This document shows positions 43,840-53,300 of a DNA stretch of 64,000 nucleotides, one piece after another. Positions within the stretch are counted from its first letter, which is position 1, and the number at the start of each line of letters is the position of its first letter. Both the position numbers and the translations under genes were made by a program. The notes under the pieces were generated by a model that was given only the letters and a program-made list of their open reading frames with translations, was not told where the DNA came from and searched no databases. Source of the stretch: JADHUC01 sp964623055 (lineage in GTDB: Bacteria > Planctomycetota > Planctomycetia > Pirellulales > Pirellulaceae); the NCBI GenBank assembly GCA_964623055.1, contig CAZURK010000024.1, forward strand, positions 1 to 64,000, read 5' to 3'.

Positions 43840-45360
43840 ATGAGAGAATTCAACCAACGGCTGCTGGCGTTTGCCGTACTTTGCACGATGGCGGTGGCGA
43901 CAACTGGATTCGCAACTGACCAGCCGCAATGGGGGCAGCGATATTCGCGAAACATGGTTTCGGACGAAACGAATCTGCCGGCGACTTTCAATCCGGAAAC
44001 CGGTGAAAACGTCCGCTGGTCTGTGACCCTGGGAACGGAGACCAATTCCACGCCGGTCGTTGCCGGCGGCCGTGTGATTATCGGCACCAACAATGGGCAG
44101 CCGCGTGACCCTCGGCATGCCAGATACCGTGGCGTGCTACTTTGTCTGGATGAAAACACCGGCGACCTCTGCTGGCAACTTGTCGTGCCGCGATTCGGAA
44201 GCGACACGAAATACTTGGATTGGCGGACCGGCGGGATTTGCTCGGCCGCAACGGTCGAAGGCGATCGGGTCTACGTGGTCACTAATCGAGCCGAGGTTAT
44301 GTGCCTGGATCTGAACGGCCAAGCCGATGGCAACGACGGGCCGTACCTGGACGAAGGCCGCCACATGGCTCCGGCCGGCGCGGCCCCCATGGAGGTCACA
44401 AGCATCGACGCCGATATTGTGTGGCTGTTTGACATGACGGCCGAACTCAGCGTCCATCCGCACGACTCGCCCTGCGCCACTATCCTCATCGACGGACCAC
44501 ATCTGTATCTGAACACGAGTAACGGCGTGGATAGGATTCATAGCGGGATTCCCGAGCCCGACGCGCCCAGCCTGATTGTGCTTGACAAGAAGTCCGGCCG
44601 GCTGGTGGCTCAGGATGGCGAGCGCATCGGACCGCGCGTCTTTCACTGCACCTGGTCGTCGCCTTCGCTGGGCACCGTCAACGGCCAGCGGCGAGTCTTC
44701 TTCTGTGGTGGCGATGGCGTCTGTTACGCTTTCAAGCCACTTGCGTTGAACCAACCGGCCGGTCCTGTCAAGACACTCCAACGTTTGTGGCGATTCGACT
44801 GCGATCCGACTGCCCCGAAGGAAGATGTACACCGTTTCATGCGCAATCGCGAGGTAAGCCCAAGCACGATCATGGGCATGCCAGTATTCCACAACAATCG
44901 AATCTACGTGACGGGCGGCGGCGACATCTGGTGGGGCAAGCGCCAAGCGTGGGTGAAGTGCATCGACGCGACGCAGACGGGCGATACCACCGAAGCTGGC
45001 CCGATCTGGTCATCCCCGCTCGAGAATCATTGTTGCGCGACGCCCGCGGTCTACGACGGCCTGGTGTTTGTGACTGATCATGGTCGGAACATCCATTGCC
45101 TGGACGCCGAAACCGGCAAGCCCTATTGGGTGCAGGAGACACGTGTCCCGATTTTCAGCTCTGCCTTGGTGGCCGATGGCAAAGTCTACGTGGGAACCAA
45201 ACGAAGCAACCTCTGGGTGTTTGCCGCCAACAAGCAGAAGGAGGTGCTCGCCACGATCGGATTGGACAGCCCGATTATCGCGACACCGGTCGCCGCGAAC
45301 GGCACGCTCTACGTCGCTACGTTCGAGACACTGTACGCGGTCTGCAAGACAGCTAGGTGA
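43840..45360 (+). CDS. Exported PQQ-like beta-propeller protein
   Basis: 506 residues with signal peptide MREFNQRLLAFAVLCTMAVA. Blades of the quinoprotein/BamB type are visible: STPVVAGGRVIIGTNNGQ, LLCLDENTGDLCWQL, ATPAVYDGLVFVTDHGRNIH, CLDAETGKPYWV and GTLYVATFETLYAV. No PQQ-binding Cys-Cys pair or dehydrogenase active-site Asp/Glu set is seen, so it is probably a non-catalytic propeller. It starts about 190 bp from the divergent hydrolase gene. Two much larger PQQ-propeller genes occur at 54.8 and 60.1 kb. Confidence 0.85.
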   Translation: MREFNQRLLAFAVLCTMAVATTGFATDQPQWGQRYSRNMVSDETNLPATFNPETGENVRWSVTLGTETNSTPVVAGGRVIIGTNNGQPRDPRHARYRGVLLCLDENTGDLCWQLVVPRFGSDTKYLDWRTGGICSAATVEGDRVYVVTNRAEVMCLDLNGQADGNDGPYLDEGRHMAPAGAAPMEVTSIDADIVWLFDMTAELSVHPHDSPCATILIDGPHLYLNTSNGVDRIHSGIPEPDAPSLIVLDKKSGRLVAQDGERIGPRVFHCTWSSPSLGTVNGQRRVFFCGGDGVCYAFKPLALNQPAGPVKTLQRLWRFDCDPTAPKEDVHRFMRNREVSPSTIMGMPVFHNNRIYVTGGGDIWWGKRQAWVKCIDATQTGDTTEAGPIWSSPLENHCCATPAVYDGLVFVTDHGRNIHCLDAETGKPYWVQETRVPIFSSALVADGKVYVGTKRSNLWVFAANKQKEVLATIGLDSPIIATPVAANGTLYVATFETLYAVCKTAR

Positions 45361-45443
45361 AGCCCAGATGAGGATGAGACGCGGAGACTGCCGGGAGAAC
45401 ACAAACGACAATTGTCGTCTGCACCTAGTCAATGCGTAGATGC

Positions 45444-45527
45444 GTAGGCCGGAACACGTCCGCGCTGTTCCGGCGTCTTTCTTTTTCTACATTCGTGCCG
45501 GAACTGCGCGGACTTGTTCCGGCCTAC
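45444..45527. repeat. Inverted repeat, type C, copy 2
   Basis: 31-bp arms at 45444-45474 and 45497-45527 with two mismatches. Both arms share the core of copy 1 at 15110-15187, and the flanks are similar on both sides. It lies between convergent PQQ-propeller and sulfatase genes. Confidence 0.9.
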
Positions 45528-45572
45528 CTGTCACTCTCGAATTGACACAGTATTGGTGGCCCGCCACACTCT

Positions 45573-47087
45573 TCAGTTGCGCGGCTCGATTTGATACTTC
45601 GGATTGTACTTGCCGCGTTCGGCGAAGCCGCCGAGGTACGGCCTCATCACGCCAAATCGTGGGTAGCTCTCCCAGACGTCGCCGTAGCCGTGAAATCGCG
45701 GATCCCCTTGACGAGTCAAGGTTTCGGTCAGCCGAGTACACAGATCGTCCCGCACTTCCTTGAACGCTGAATCCTCTGCGAGATTCTTGAGGCATGCTGG
45801 GTCGCGAGAGATGTCGAAGAGCTGCTCCGCCGGTCGTTTGCGAGCCGTCGGCGGGAGGTCTTCGATGCGGATCTCCGTCTTTGAGGCGTCCCGTTTTCCG
45901 CGCAGAACATATGCCGGATCGCCGATGGGCCAGCGATCGGGCTTGAGATTCATGATGTACAGATACTGCGGTGTGCGGATTGCCCGCATGGGATATCCAA
46001 GGTTGTCGTAGCGGACGTGCGATCCGCGTTCTTGCCCCAGGAAGACGCATTGGCGTGCGGAGTCGATCCGGCCGTTTTGCTTGGAGGTAAGGATGCTCAT
46101 GAGGCTTCGGCCGGTCATCGAAGCGTGCGGCGCCAAGCCGGCGGCCTCCAGGAAAGTGGGGGCCAAATCGATGAAGCTCACCAAGTCGTCGACGGTTCTC
46201 CCGGGCGCGATTCTACTGAGCCACATGGCCGCCATTGGGACATGGACGCCGTACTCGTACAGGTTGCCTTTTGCGTGTGCCACAGAAGTGCCGTTGTCGC
46301 CGGTCACCAGAATCAGCGTGTTGTCCAATTCGCCTCGTTCCTCCAGCAGGTCAAGCATCGCGCCCAGGTGCTTATCGAACCATTCGATTTCGACGAAGAT
46401 GTCGGCCAGCCTGCCACGGCTTTCGGGCGTGTCGTCCATGAACGGCGGCAGGACGATCTCGTCCAAGTTCTTTCCCAAGCGAACGCCGGATCCCTTCTCC
46501 CACGGCCCGTGCGGTTCGCTGGCGCTGTACCAGAAGCAGAATGGCTTTGACGCATCTTTTTGGTCCAGAAAGTCACGAAAGTTGGCCGCGTAATCGACAT
46601 TTTTGATCCCGGTCGTCGGTGGCTTGCACTTTTTGTCGTTGAACGTGAGCCCGGCGGGATTGGTGGGCCAGCCCGTCTGTTTCCACTCGCCGGGGCTCCA
46701 GCCCTTGCCTGTGTAACCGATTGCGAAGCCCGCCTCCTTCAGCAGGTACGGGTACACGGCCAGGTCACGTGGGAAGACGCTCCAGTGGTTGCCGGCTTCG
46801 CGATTTTGCCATTGGTTTCGCCCGGTCAAGAGACACGCCCGGCTGACGGTACACATGGGAGCCGCGGAGAATGCATTGTTGAACAGAATCCCCTGTCGCG
46901 CGACCCGGTCGAACGCGGGCGTCTGCAGACCTGGGCAGCCGTACGCTCCGGCGTGGACCCAGGACTGATCGTCGGAAATCGCCAACAGGATGTTAGGACG
47001 ATCGGCGGCCTGCCCTGTGCCGCTCGAAGAACAACTCAGAATGGCCAACAGGCCGGCTACGCAGACGGCAAGTGACTTGATTGGCAT
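45573..47087 (-). CDS. Exported sulfatase with atypical CTVSR motif
   Basis: 504 residues from ATG 47087, chosen because GAGGTGGAG lies 2-9 nt upstream and MPIKSLAVCVAGLLAILSC gives a signal peptide. Cys19 could be a lipobox, so it may be a lipoprotein. Sulfatase core: ILLAISDDQSWVHAGAYG, CTVSRACLLTG (Cys79), GYTGKGWSPG and LVTGDNGTSVAHAKG. The third motif position is Val where Pro or Ala is usual. Gene lengths and VSR-type motif match N-sulfoglucosamine sulfohydrolase-like relatives in planctomycetes, but the substrate is not proven. Convergent with the PQQ gene, divergent distance to the DinB gene is about 110 bp on the same strand. Confidence 0.93.
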   Translation of the reverse strand: MPIKSLAVCVAGLLAILSCSSSGTGQAADRPNILLAISDDQSWVHAGAYGCPGLQTPAFDRVARQGILFNNAFSAAPMCTVSRACLLTGRNQWQNREAGNHWSVFPRDLAVYPYLLKEAGFAIGYTGKGWSPGEWKQTGWPTNPAGLTFNDKKCKPPTTGIKNVDYAANFRDFLDQKDASKPFCFWYSASEPHGPWEKGSGVRLGKNLDEIVLPPFMDDTPESRGRLADIFVEIEWFDKHLGAMLDLLEERGELDNTLILVTGDNGTSVAHAKGNLYEYGVHVPMAAMWLSRIAPGRTVDDLVSFIDLAPTFLEAAGLAPHASMTGRSLMSILTSKQNGRIDSARQCVFLGQERGSHVRYDNLGYPMRAIRTPQYLYIMNLKPDRWPIGDPAYVLRGKRDASKTEIRIEDLPPTARKRPAEQLFDISRDPACLKNLAEDSAFKEVRDDLCTRLTETLTRQGDPRFHGYGDVWESYPRFGVMRPYLGGFAERGKYNPKYQIEPRN

Positions 47088-47196
47088 GCTCCACCTCACG
47101 CTTCCTTTGCTTTCTATTGACAAACCAGATCTCCATTGGACGCGGTCCACCAGTTCACATCTCCGTTGACCGGCGTTCCGGCATCCACGATTCTCG

Positions 47197-47715
47197 CTAC
47201 GCGTCCTGCCACCCGGATCCTACCCAAGGAACGCCCTCGTTGCCGTCAATTCGTAGACGCAAGGACAACTGTGCGGCATGATGCTGGATGTGCCGGATGC
47301 TATAGACGTGCAACTCGGCCCTGGAGAACAACCTTCGTTCGAATCCGCATTGTGCGATCAGCGTATCTGCCGTTTCCGCAGCGATCACTTGTGACGCCTT
47401 GTCTCGACAATGTCTCAGGTAGGTCTTGATCGGCTCTTTGTCGTAGAGCAATTTCGGCTCGCGGTCCTCCAATTCCTCGTAGTCGCGAAAGAACGGCTCA
47501 TTGTCGCGATGAAACGGCTGTTGTTTGAACGACTCCTCGTTCGGTCCAAGATAGTAGTCCGCAAAAAACAATGTGTGGAACACGAGTCGACAGAATGGAT
47601 GGTTGCCGACCGGAGAATCCCACGCCGGATCGGGGCATCTTTCGATGCAAATGTGCAGGCTGCAGAACGCTGCTTCAAACTGATGTCCGAGTAGCTCTTT
47701 GACTGTGTCGAGCAT
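47197..47715 (-). CDS. DinB-family metal-dependent four-helix protein
   Basis: 172 residues, all helical. The His triad of the DinB/YfiT superfamily is suggested by FCRLVFHTLFFADYYLG and by SIRHIQHHAAQLSLRLR. Family members bind a divalent metal and include thiol transferases; DinB itself is damage-inducible. The gene begins 12 bp after the Ada-like gene stop on the same strand, so it belongs to a probable DNA-damage operon. Cytoplasmic, no signal peptide. The exact reaction is unknown. Confidence 0.78.
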   Translation of the reverse strand: MLDTVKELLGHQFEAAFCSLHICIERCPDPAWDSPVGNHPFCRLVFHTLFFADYYLGPNEESFKQQPFHRDNEPFFRDYEELEDREPKLLYDKEPIKTYLRHCRDKASQVIAAETADTLIAQCGFERRLFSRAELHVYSIRHIQHHAAQLSLRLRIDGNEGVPWVGSGWQDA

Positions 47716-47727
47716 TGGTATTATTCC

Positions 47728-48606
47728 TTACGACATGTCGCTTCGTAAGACTGGACGCCCGTGATCAGGCCCAAAGGTCGAGGCGACGGACTCCCAAGCC
47801 ACGATGGCTCGTTTGCGTTCCGGACCCCAGCGATATTCGCCGAACACGCCCGTTTCGCGAATCACGCGGTGGCATGGGATCAGATATGCCAGGCGGTTGG
47901 CAGCAACAGCCGCGCCAACGGCTCGCGCGGCACCACGTCTGGACACGGTCTCGGCGACTTGTCCGTAGCTGACCAGCGTCCCTTGGGGAATCTGAAGCAA
48001 AGCCCTCCACACGCGAACCTGAAAAGAAGTACCACAAACAAACGCACGGAGCGGAGATGGTGAATCGCCGTCACTCGGCTGTTTGAATAGTGACGCGGCG
48101 GTTTCTTGGGCCGCAGAATCGTCCCAGTCGATCCGCGCCCGAGGCCAATCCGATCGAATCGCTTCGGATCCGGTTTGCTGATTCTTCGACACGGCGAACG
48201 AAAGGTGGCAGATTCCACGCGGGCTCTTGGCGATCAAGCACGTTCCGAAGGGGCTATCGGCGAAACCGGCCACGATCGCCCAGCCGGCTCCACCGGATTT
48301 CACTTCGCCGGGCGATGCGGCCTCCAGATTGACGCACAAGTCGTGCAGCCGACTCGGGCCGGACAACCCGGCGTCGAGGGCCGCACCCAGAACGCTTTCA
48401 CCGCGTCGCAGCAGTGTCTTGGCGTGCGCGAGCGTCAAGCACTGCAGAAACGTCTTCGGCGTGACCCCGGCCCAACGCGAAAACAGTCGATGAAAGTGAA
48501 ACTCGCTCAGTCCAGCGTGTGAAGCCAGCGCTGCAAGATCCGGTTGGTCGAAGCGATTCTGATCCAGATAGCAAATGATCTTCGCAATGCGTTCATAGTC
48601 GGTCAT
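47728..48606 (-). CDS. Ada-like AraC-type regulator fused to O6-alkylguanine-DNA alkyltransferase
   Basis: 292 residues. The N-terminal about 100 residues are an AraC HTH (ICYLDQNRFDQPDLAALASH, SEFHFHRLFSRWAGVTPKTF). The C-terminal half is an O6-methylguanine-DNA methyltransferase with active-site PCHRVI (in NRLAYLIPCHRVIRETG) and the helix FQVRVWRALLQIPQGTLVSYG. The zinc-binding N-terminal methylphosphotriester domain of E. coli Ada, which senses damage there, is missing, so how it senses damage is unclear. The reaction transfers the alkyl group irreversibly to the cysteine. It is followed 12 bp later by DinB, which it may regulate. Confidence 0.93.
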   Translation of the reverse strand: MTDYERIAKIICYLDQNRFDQPDLAALASHAGLSEFHFHRLFSRWAGVTPKTFLQCLTLAHAKTLLRRGESVLGAALDAGLSGPSRLHDLCVNLEAASPGEVKSGGAGWAIVAGFADSPFGTCLIAKSPRGICHLSFAVSKNQQTGSEAIRSDWPRARIDWDDSAAQETAASLFKQPSDGDSPSPLRAFVCGTSFQVRVWRALLQIPQGTLVSYGQVAETVSRRGAARAVGAAVAANRLAYLIPCHRVIRETGVFGEYRWGPERKRAIVAWESVASTFGPDHGRPVLRSDMS

Positions 48607-48748
48607 GGACGTATTCTACGACTTGGCAGAGACAAGCCCACCCGAATCTTGCGGCGAGCTAACGGATTATTCATCGACTCGCCAGGGTTCCGGTACCAAA
48701 GTGTGGATGAGGCGAGTTGTCTTGATTTGCCGCTATGACGCTCGCATC

Positions 48749-50062
48749 TTACATGACGATCCGGCTCGTTTCCGCGTCCCAGCAGGCGGTGCGCTTCGTC
48801 TTGTACGATTGGATGGCCATGGCCATTGCGACCGTCGCCTTGAAGCACTCCTGGACCGGGGCTTTGCATTGGCCGCGGCTCTTCACGTTCTCGAAGAAAT
48901 CGTTCAAGTGCTCGATGGTGGACCAGCGATAGTTGGTCGGTTCCTTGTGGATCGGTTGCACGCGAAGATCCTCGAACTGGTCGGCCTCGTCCGGCGCGAC
49001 GTACTGCTCGAACAAGGTGTTCTTCTGCTCGGCGTAGAGGCGCAGCCAGTTGGCCCCCAGCTCCATCGTCCCGTTGGTTCCTCGATATTGAGCTTCCCGG
49101 TTGAAGAACCCGTTGTTGCTCGATCCGACAAACGAGATCGTGAGTTTCCGGGAAGGATAGTTGAACAAGGCGTTGCACGTGTCGGGGACCGTTCGGCCGT
49201 CGTCGTACCGAAAGATGCCGCCGGTTGCCGAGCAGGTTTCCGGTATTTCCAGCCCCATCACCAAGTTGGCGGCGTCCAACGGGTGGCTCATCAGGATGCC
49301 GAAAATCCCGGTGCTGTATTCCTCGTAGCACTGCCAATGGAAAAACCGCCGCGGATCGTAGGGGCGCGGGGGCCGGTTCGCCTGGAACCGTTTCCAGTCG
49401 ACGTGCTCGGGCCCCGACTTCTCGGGCAGCCCCGGTGTGTTGTAGGTATCGTAGGCGCGCCAAGGGGCCGTGGGCCGATTCCGCGACGACCAAAGCTGAA
49501 TCTGAGTGATGTCCCCCAGTATTCCTGACTGAACGATCTCGCGGGCCTTGTAGAAGTGGGCCAGAGTGCGGCGTTGATACCCTACCTGCGTCACGCGGCC
49601 CGACTCGCGAGCCGCCTCGCGGACGCGGACTGCCTCGTCTGACGAGTAAGTCATCGGCTTCTCGACGTAGACGTCCTTTCCAGCTCCGATCGCGTCGAGC
49701 GTCATCTGGGCGTGCCAGTGGTCGGGCGAGGCGATCACCACGGCGTCGATGCCCCGGTCGTCCAACAGCGCGTGATGGTCTCTGTGGATCGGCGTTTTGG
49801 GGTCCTTCAGCCGCGGTTTGACCCGGTCGATGTAGTGATCGCTGATGTCCGAGAGGCCGCCGAGTCGGGCGTGCTCGCTCTGGTTGATTCCATCGTGCAG
49901 GGAATAACCGCGAATTCCGACGCCGATCAAGCCCACGTTGATCTTGTCGTTCGGAGCCACGGATTTCGCCAACCGCGGAACGGCCAACGAGCCGGCCCAG
50001 GCACCAGCCGCAGCGGTCGCCTTGATGAAAGAGCGTCTGGTCGTCCGTTTAGTCGTATCCAT
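48749..50062 (-). CDS. Tat-exported Gfo/Idh/MocA-family oxidoreductase
   Basis: 437 residues. The N-terminus has a twin-arginine signal, TTRRSFIKATAAAGAWAGSL. The Rossmann domain follows (INVGLIGVGIRGYSL), then VVIASPDHWHAQMTLDAI and the EKP motif in VYVEKPMTYSS, and a C-terminal substrate domain (SGIFGILMSHPLDAANLV). Tat export is common for this family in planctomycetes, where the folded protein carries its NAD(P) or related cofactor out. Activity: probably oxidation or epimerisation of sugars, with unknown substrate. It is divergent from the kinase-TIR-ATPase gene across a 253-bp gap. Confidence 0.92.
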   Translation of the reverse strand: MDTTKRTTRRSFIKATAAAGAWAGSLAVPRLAKSVAPNDKINVGLIGVGIRGYSLHDGINQSEHARLGGLSDISDHYIDRVKPRLKDPKTPIHRDHHALLDDRGIDAVVIASPDHWHAQMTLDAIGAGKDVYVEKPMTYSSDEAVRVREAARESGRVTQVGYQRRTLAHFYKAREIVQSGILGDITQIQLWSSRNRPTAPWRAYDTYNTPGLPEKSGPEHVDWKRFQANRPPRPYDPRRFFHWQCYEEYSTGIFGILMSHPLDAANLVMGLEIPETCSATGGIFRYDDGRTVPDTCNALFNYPSRKLTISFVGSSNNGFFNREAQYRGTNGTMELGANWLRLYAEQKNTLFEQYVAPDEADQFEDLRVQPIHKEPTNYRWSTIEHLNDFFENVKSRGQCKAPVQECFKATVAMAMAIQSYKTKRTACWDAETSRIVM

Positions 50063-50315
50063 GGTTGGGTCCTTCAGTTTCTGTGGGGAATACTCGGATA
50101 TAATCGCCGTTCAGCAAACGCTGATTTCAGAGCCTATCCAACGGGCGATGTGGGATCAACCGGCGCCCAGTAGGAAGATCGAGTCATCTGTACGTCGCAG
50201 CACATGCTTTCTCGAAGCCGTTTTGGACCTCGGACGCTTATCGGATAGAATGGGAACGGCCGGTTCGTAGAACGGTCTATTCAACGCTCGTTGCCAATAC
50301 TGAAAGCAAGGGCCA

Positions 50316-53300
50316 ATGGCTGCCGAAGATCCAGAACAACAACAGCCTTCCGCCTCCGGATCGCGGTCCGGAGAAACCGATACGGCCGCCGATCGTTTCG
50401 AGGCGGCATGGCGAGCGGGTGAAGAGCCGGCGATTGACGAGTTCGTCGATGTGGCGGTTGAAGATGGGCGAGGTTCCTCACAACGGGAGTTGCTGGCTGA
50501 GCTGGTCGGGATCGATCTGGAATGGCGATGGCGACGCGCGGTGGAGCAGCCAGGCAAGTCGTCGGCACCGGCGGAAGCTGTCGCAAAACCATCACATGAC
50601 GAAGAATCGCCCGCCGAGATCTCAGAGCGGCCTCTGCTTGAACACTACGTTGGTCGATATCCTGCCCTCGCCCCGCTCGACACGCTGCCACAGGAGTTGG
50701 TGGCTCACGAGTACTATGTCCGTAGACGATGGGGAGATAGGCCGAGTCATGGGGAATATCAAGAGCGTTTTCGGATGCAGTGGTCCGAATTAGAAGAAAT
50801 CCTCGTCGAAGTGGATGAAGAGCTTGGACCTGATGCCGCCGGCGTCGATCGAGTTCGTGTGCCAAGCGCCGAAGAGACCACGCTCGCGTACTGCATAGCC
50901 ACCGCTGATGGAAAGATCCGACCACTGCTCGATGCGCTCGAGGAAGCCCAACTCCGAAGCGTCTTTGCGATTGGCACGAGTGTCCAAGATCGATACACAC
51001 TGGAAGGCGACCTGGGCCGTGGCGGGATGGGCCACGTCTACCTGGCACGGGACACGCGGTTGAGCCGTCTTGTGGCAATCAAGGTGGTCGTCGATCCGAC
51101 GGGCGAAGGGCGAGACGTGCTCGAAGAAGCGCTGGCCGAAGAAGCCCGGCTTGGAGCCGTGCTCGATCACCCTGCTATCGCAACGGTCTTCGACTTCGGC
51201 TTTCACGAGGGCAAACCATTTGCCGTATTTGAATACGTTGACGGTGACACGCTCCGCGATGTTCTGCAGAGGCGGCAGCGCATCCCGCTGGACGAGGTCC
51301 GCCGGATCATCGGTTCTTTGGCCGAAGCACTGGACTTCGCTCATGGTAGAGGAATCGTGCATCGAGATCTGAAACCGGAGAACATCCGGGCCTCGAAACA
51401 AGGTCCGTTCAAGATTCTCGACCTGGGACTTGCGAAAGAGTATCGCCGCAGCGAGGATTGGACCACGTTTGCAGGGACGCCCGCGTACGCTTCTCCTGAA
51501 CAGGCAGCCGGTCGCCCATCCGATGGGCGCGCGGATCAATACGCACTGGCCCTAATCGCGTACGAAATGCTGACCGGACGGCGAGTGTACGATGATACCG
51601 ATCCATTGAGTCTCTTGAGGCTTCATCGCGAAGAGAATCCAACTGCGCCAAACGTGCACATGCCGGAACTGCCCGAAGCGGTCAACCACGCCATTGTGCG
51701 CGCTCTGGACAAAGACCCCAACAGGCGATTCGCAACCTGCGAGGACTTTGCCACGGCCCTTGGTCCGGTGCATCCCGCCATCCACGGGCAAGGGCACGTG
51801 CTTGACCAACATGGGCCCAAGACGATCAACGTGTACGTCTGCCACGCCGGAGACGATTCCGAGCTTGCTTGTGACCTGGCCGAAGCGTTGGAAAGGCAAG
51901 GCTTTTCTACATGGTACTACGAGCGAGATACGCTTCCCGGGATTTCCTTCGTCAGCCAATGCGCCAACGCCATAGAACGCTCCGAGGCATTCCTGCTGCT
52001 GATCTCCTCGCATTCACTGGCCTCGCAGGAAGTGACGACGCAGGTACGGCATGCCTACGGGCGGAGCCGCCGCTTCTTGCCGATTCTGGTCGATCTTTCT
52101 CAGGCAGACTTCCAGCGGCGCGAACCCGAATGGAGGACCGCGCTGGGCACGGCGGCCATCGGCGAGATGCGCAGCGGAAATCTGGAAACGACGGTCGAGC
52201 GATTAACCAAGACTCTCGCACTGTGGCACATTCGTCCCGATCGCGCTGCTGTGCACGGCCATGCAGTTGATCACGAAAAGCCTGATTTGGACGCAGTCCG
52301 CAAGATCTGGGCGTCGGATGCCAATCAGATCGATATTCGCGATCTAGAAAGAGTCGTCTTCAGGAACGAAATTATCGACGACTTTCTCAATCGGCGAGGC
52401 AAATGCTTCCTGTCGGCGAACAAGGGCCTTGGGAAGACGCTGTTGCTGACCTACAAGCGGTATCTGCTGGCGGAGACGTACGGGACAGCCAAGGAAGGCA
52501 AAGAGCACCATCATGTCTTCTTCGTACCCGAAGGCAAACCCTACTTGGATTTCATGAGCGACGTGCGGTCTCTGTCGAAGACGCACGACGAGTTTCTTTC
52601 GGAGCTTGTCAACGCAAAACGAATGTGGGGATTCGCGCTACGTGTCTCGGCCCTCTCGTACCACCCCTCGCTCTTCACCGAAAATGACGCGGACGAACTG
52701 GCGTTGCTGCCTCGACGGCTGAGACAGTGGGTCCAGGGGGCGAGGATTGAGCCGACCGTCGTTTTCAAGGAGATGCTGGGACGCTCCGTCAGGGAAATCA
52801 ACCGCGTGATCGACGAAACCGAGAACTTCCTTGACCACAAACTTCGTCTCGTTCACAGCGGGACGTTGTTCTTCATCGACAAGGTGGATCAAGGGATCAG
52901 GCAACTGTCTCGGTCAGGATGGGTCTCGGTCCAGGCCGGGTTGATCGAGGCAGCGTGGGACGCCATGAATACGAACAGCCACGTCAAGGTCCACGCCACG
53001 ATCCGCCAGGAAGCGTTCTCGAACTACGAGTCCGACATTAAGGCCAACCTGTACGGCGCCACGACGATGATCCAGTATTCAGAGGACGATTTGCAGCGTC
53101 TACTGGATCAGCTTACACAATGCTACGAGGGAAGTCAGAGTTTCAAGAGGTTCGTTAACCTTAACGTGGTCAAACATCCACATCGCGCCTTTCCCGAAGA
53201 CAGTTTCCAATACGTGCGCCGACACACGCTTGGCCGTCCCCGCGACCTGGTCATCATCTCGTCCGAGTTGTCCACGCAGCAAAGCTCGCTCAGCGAGCCC

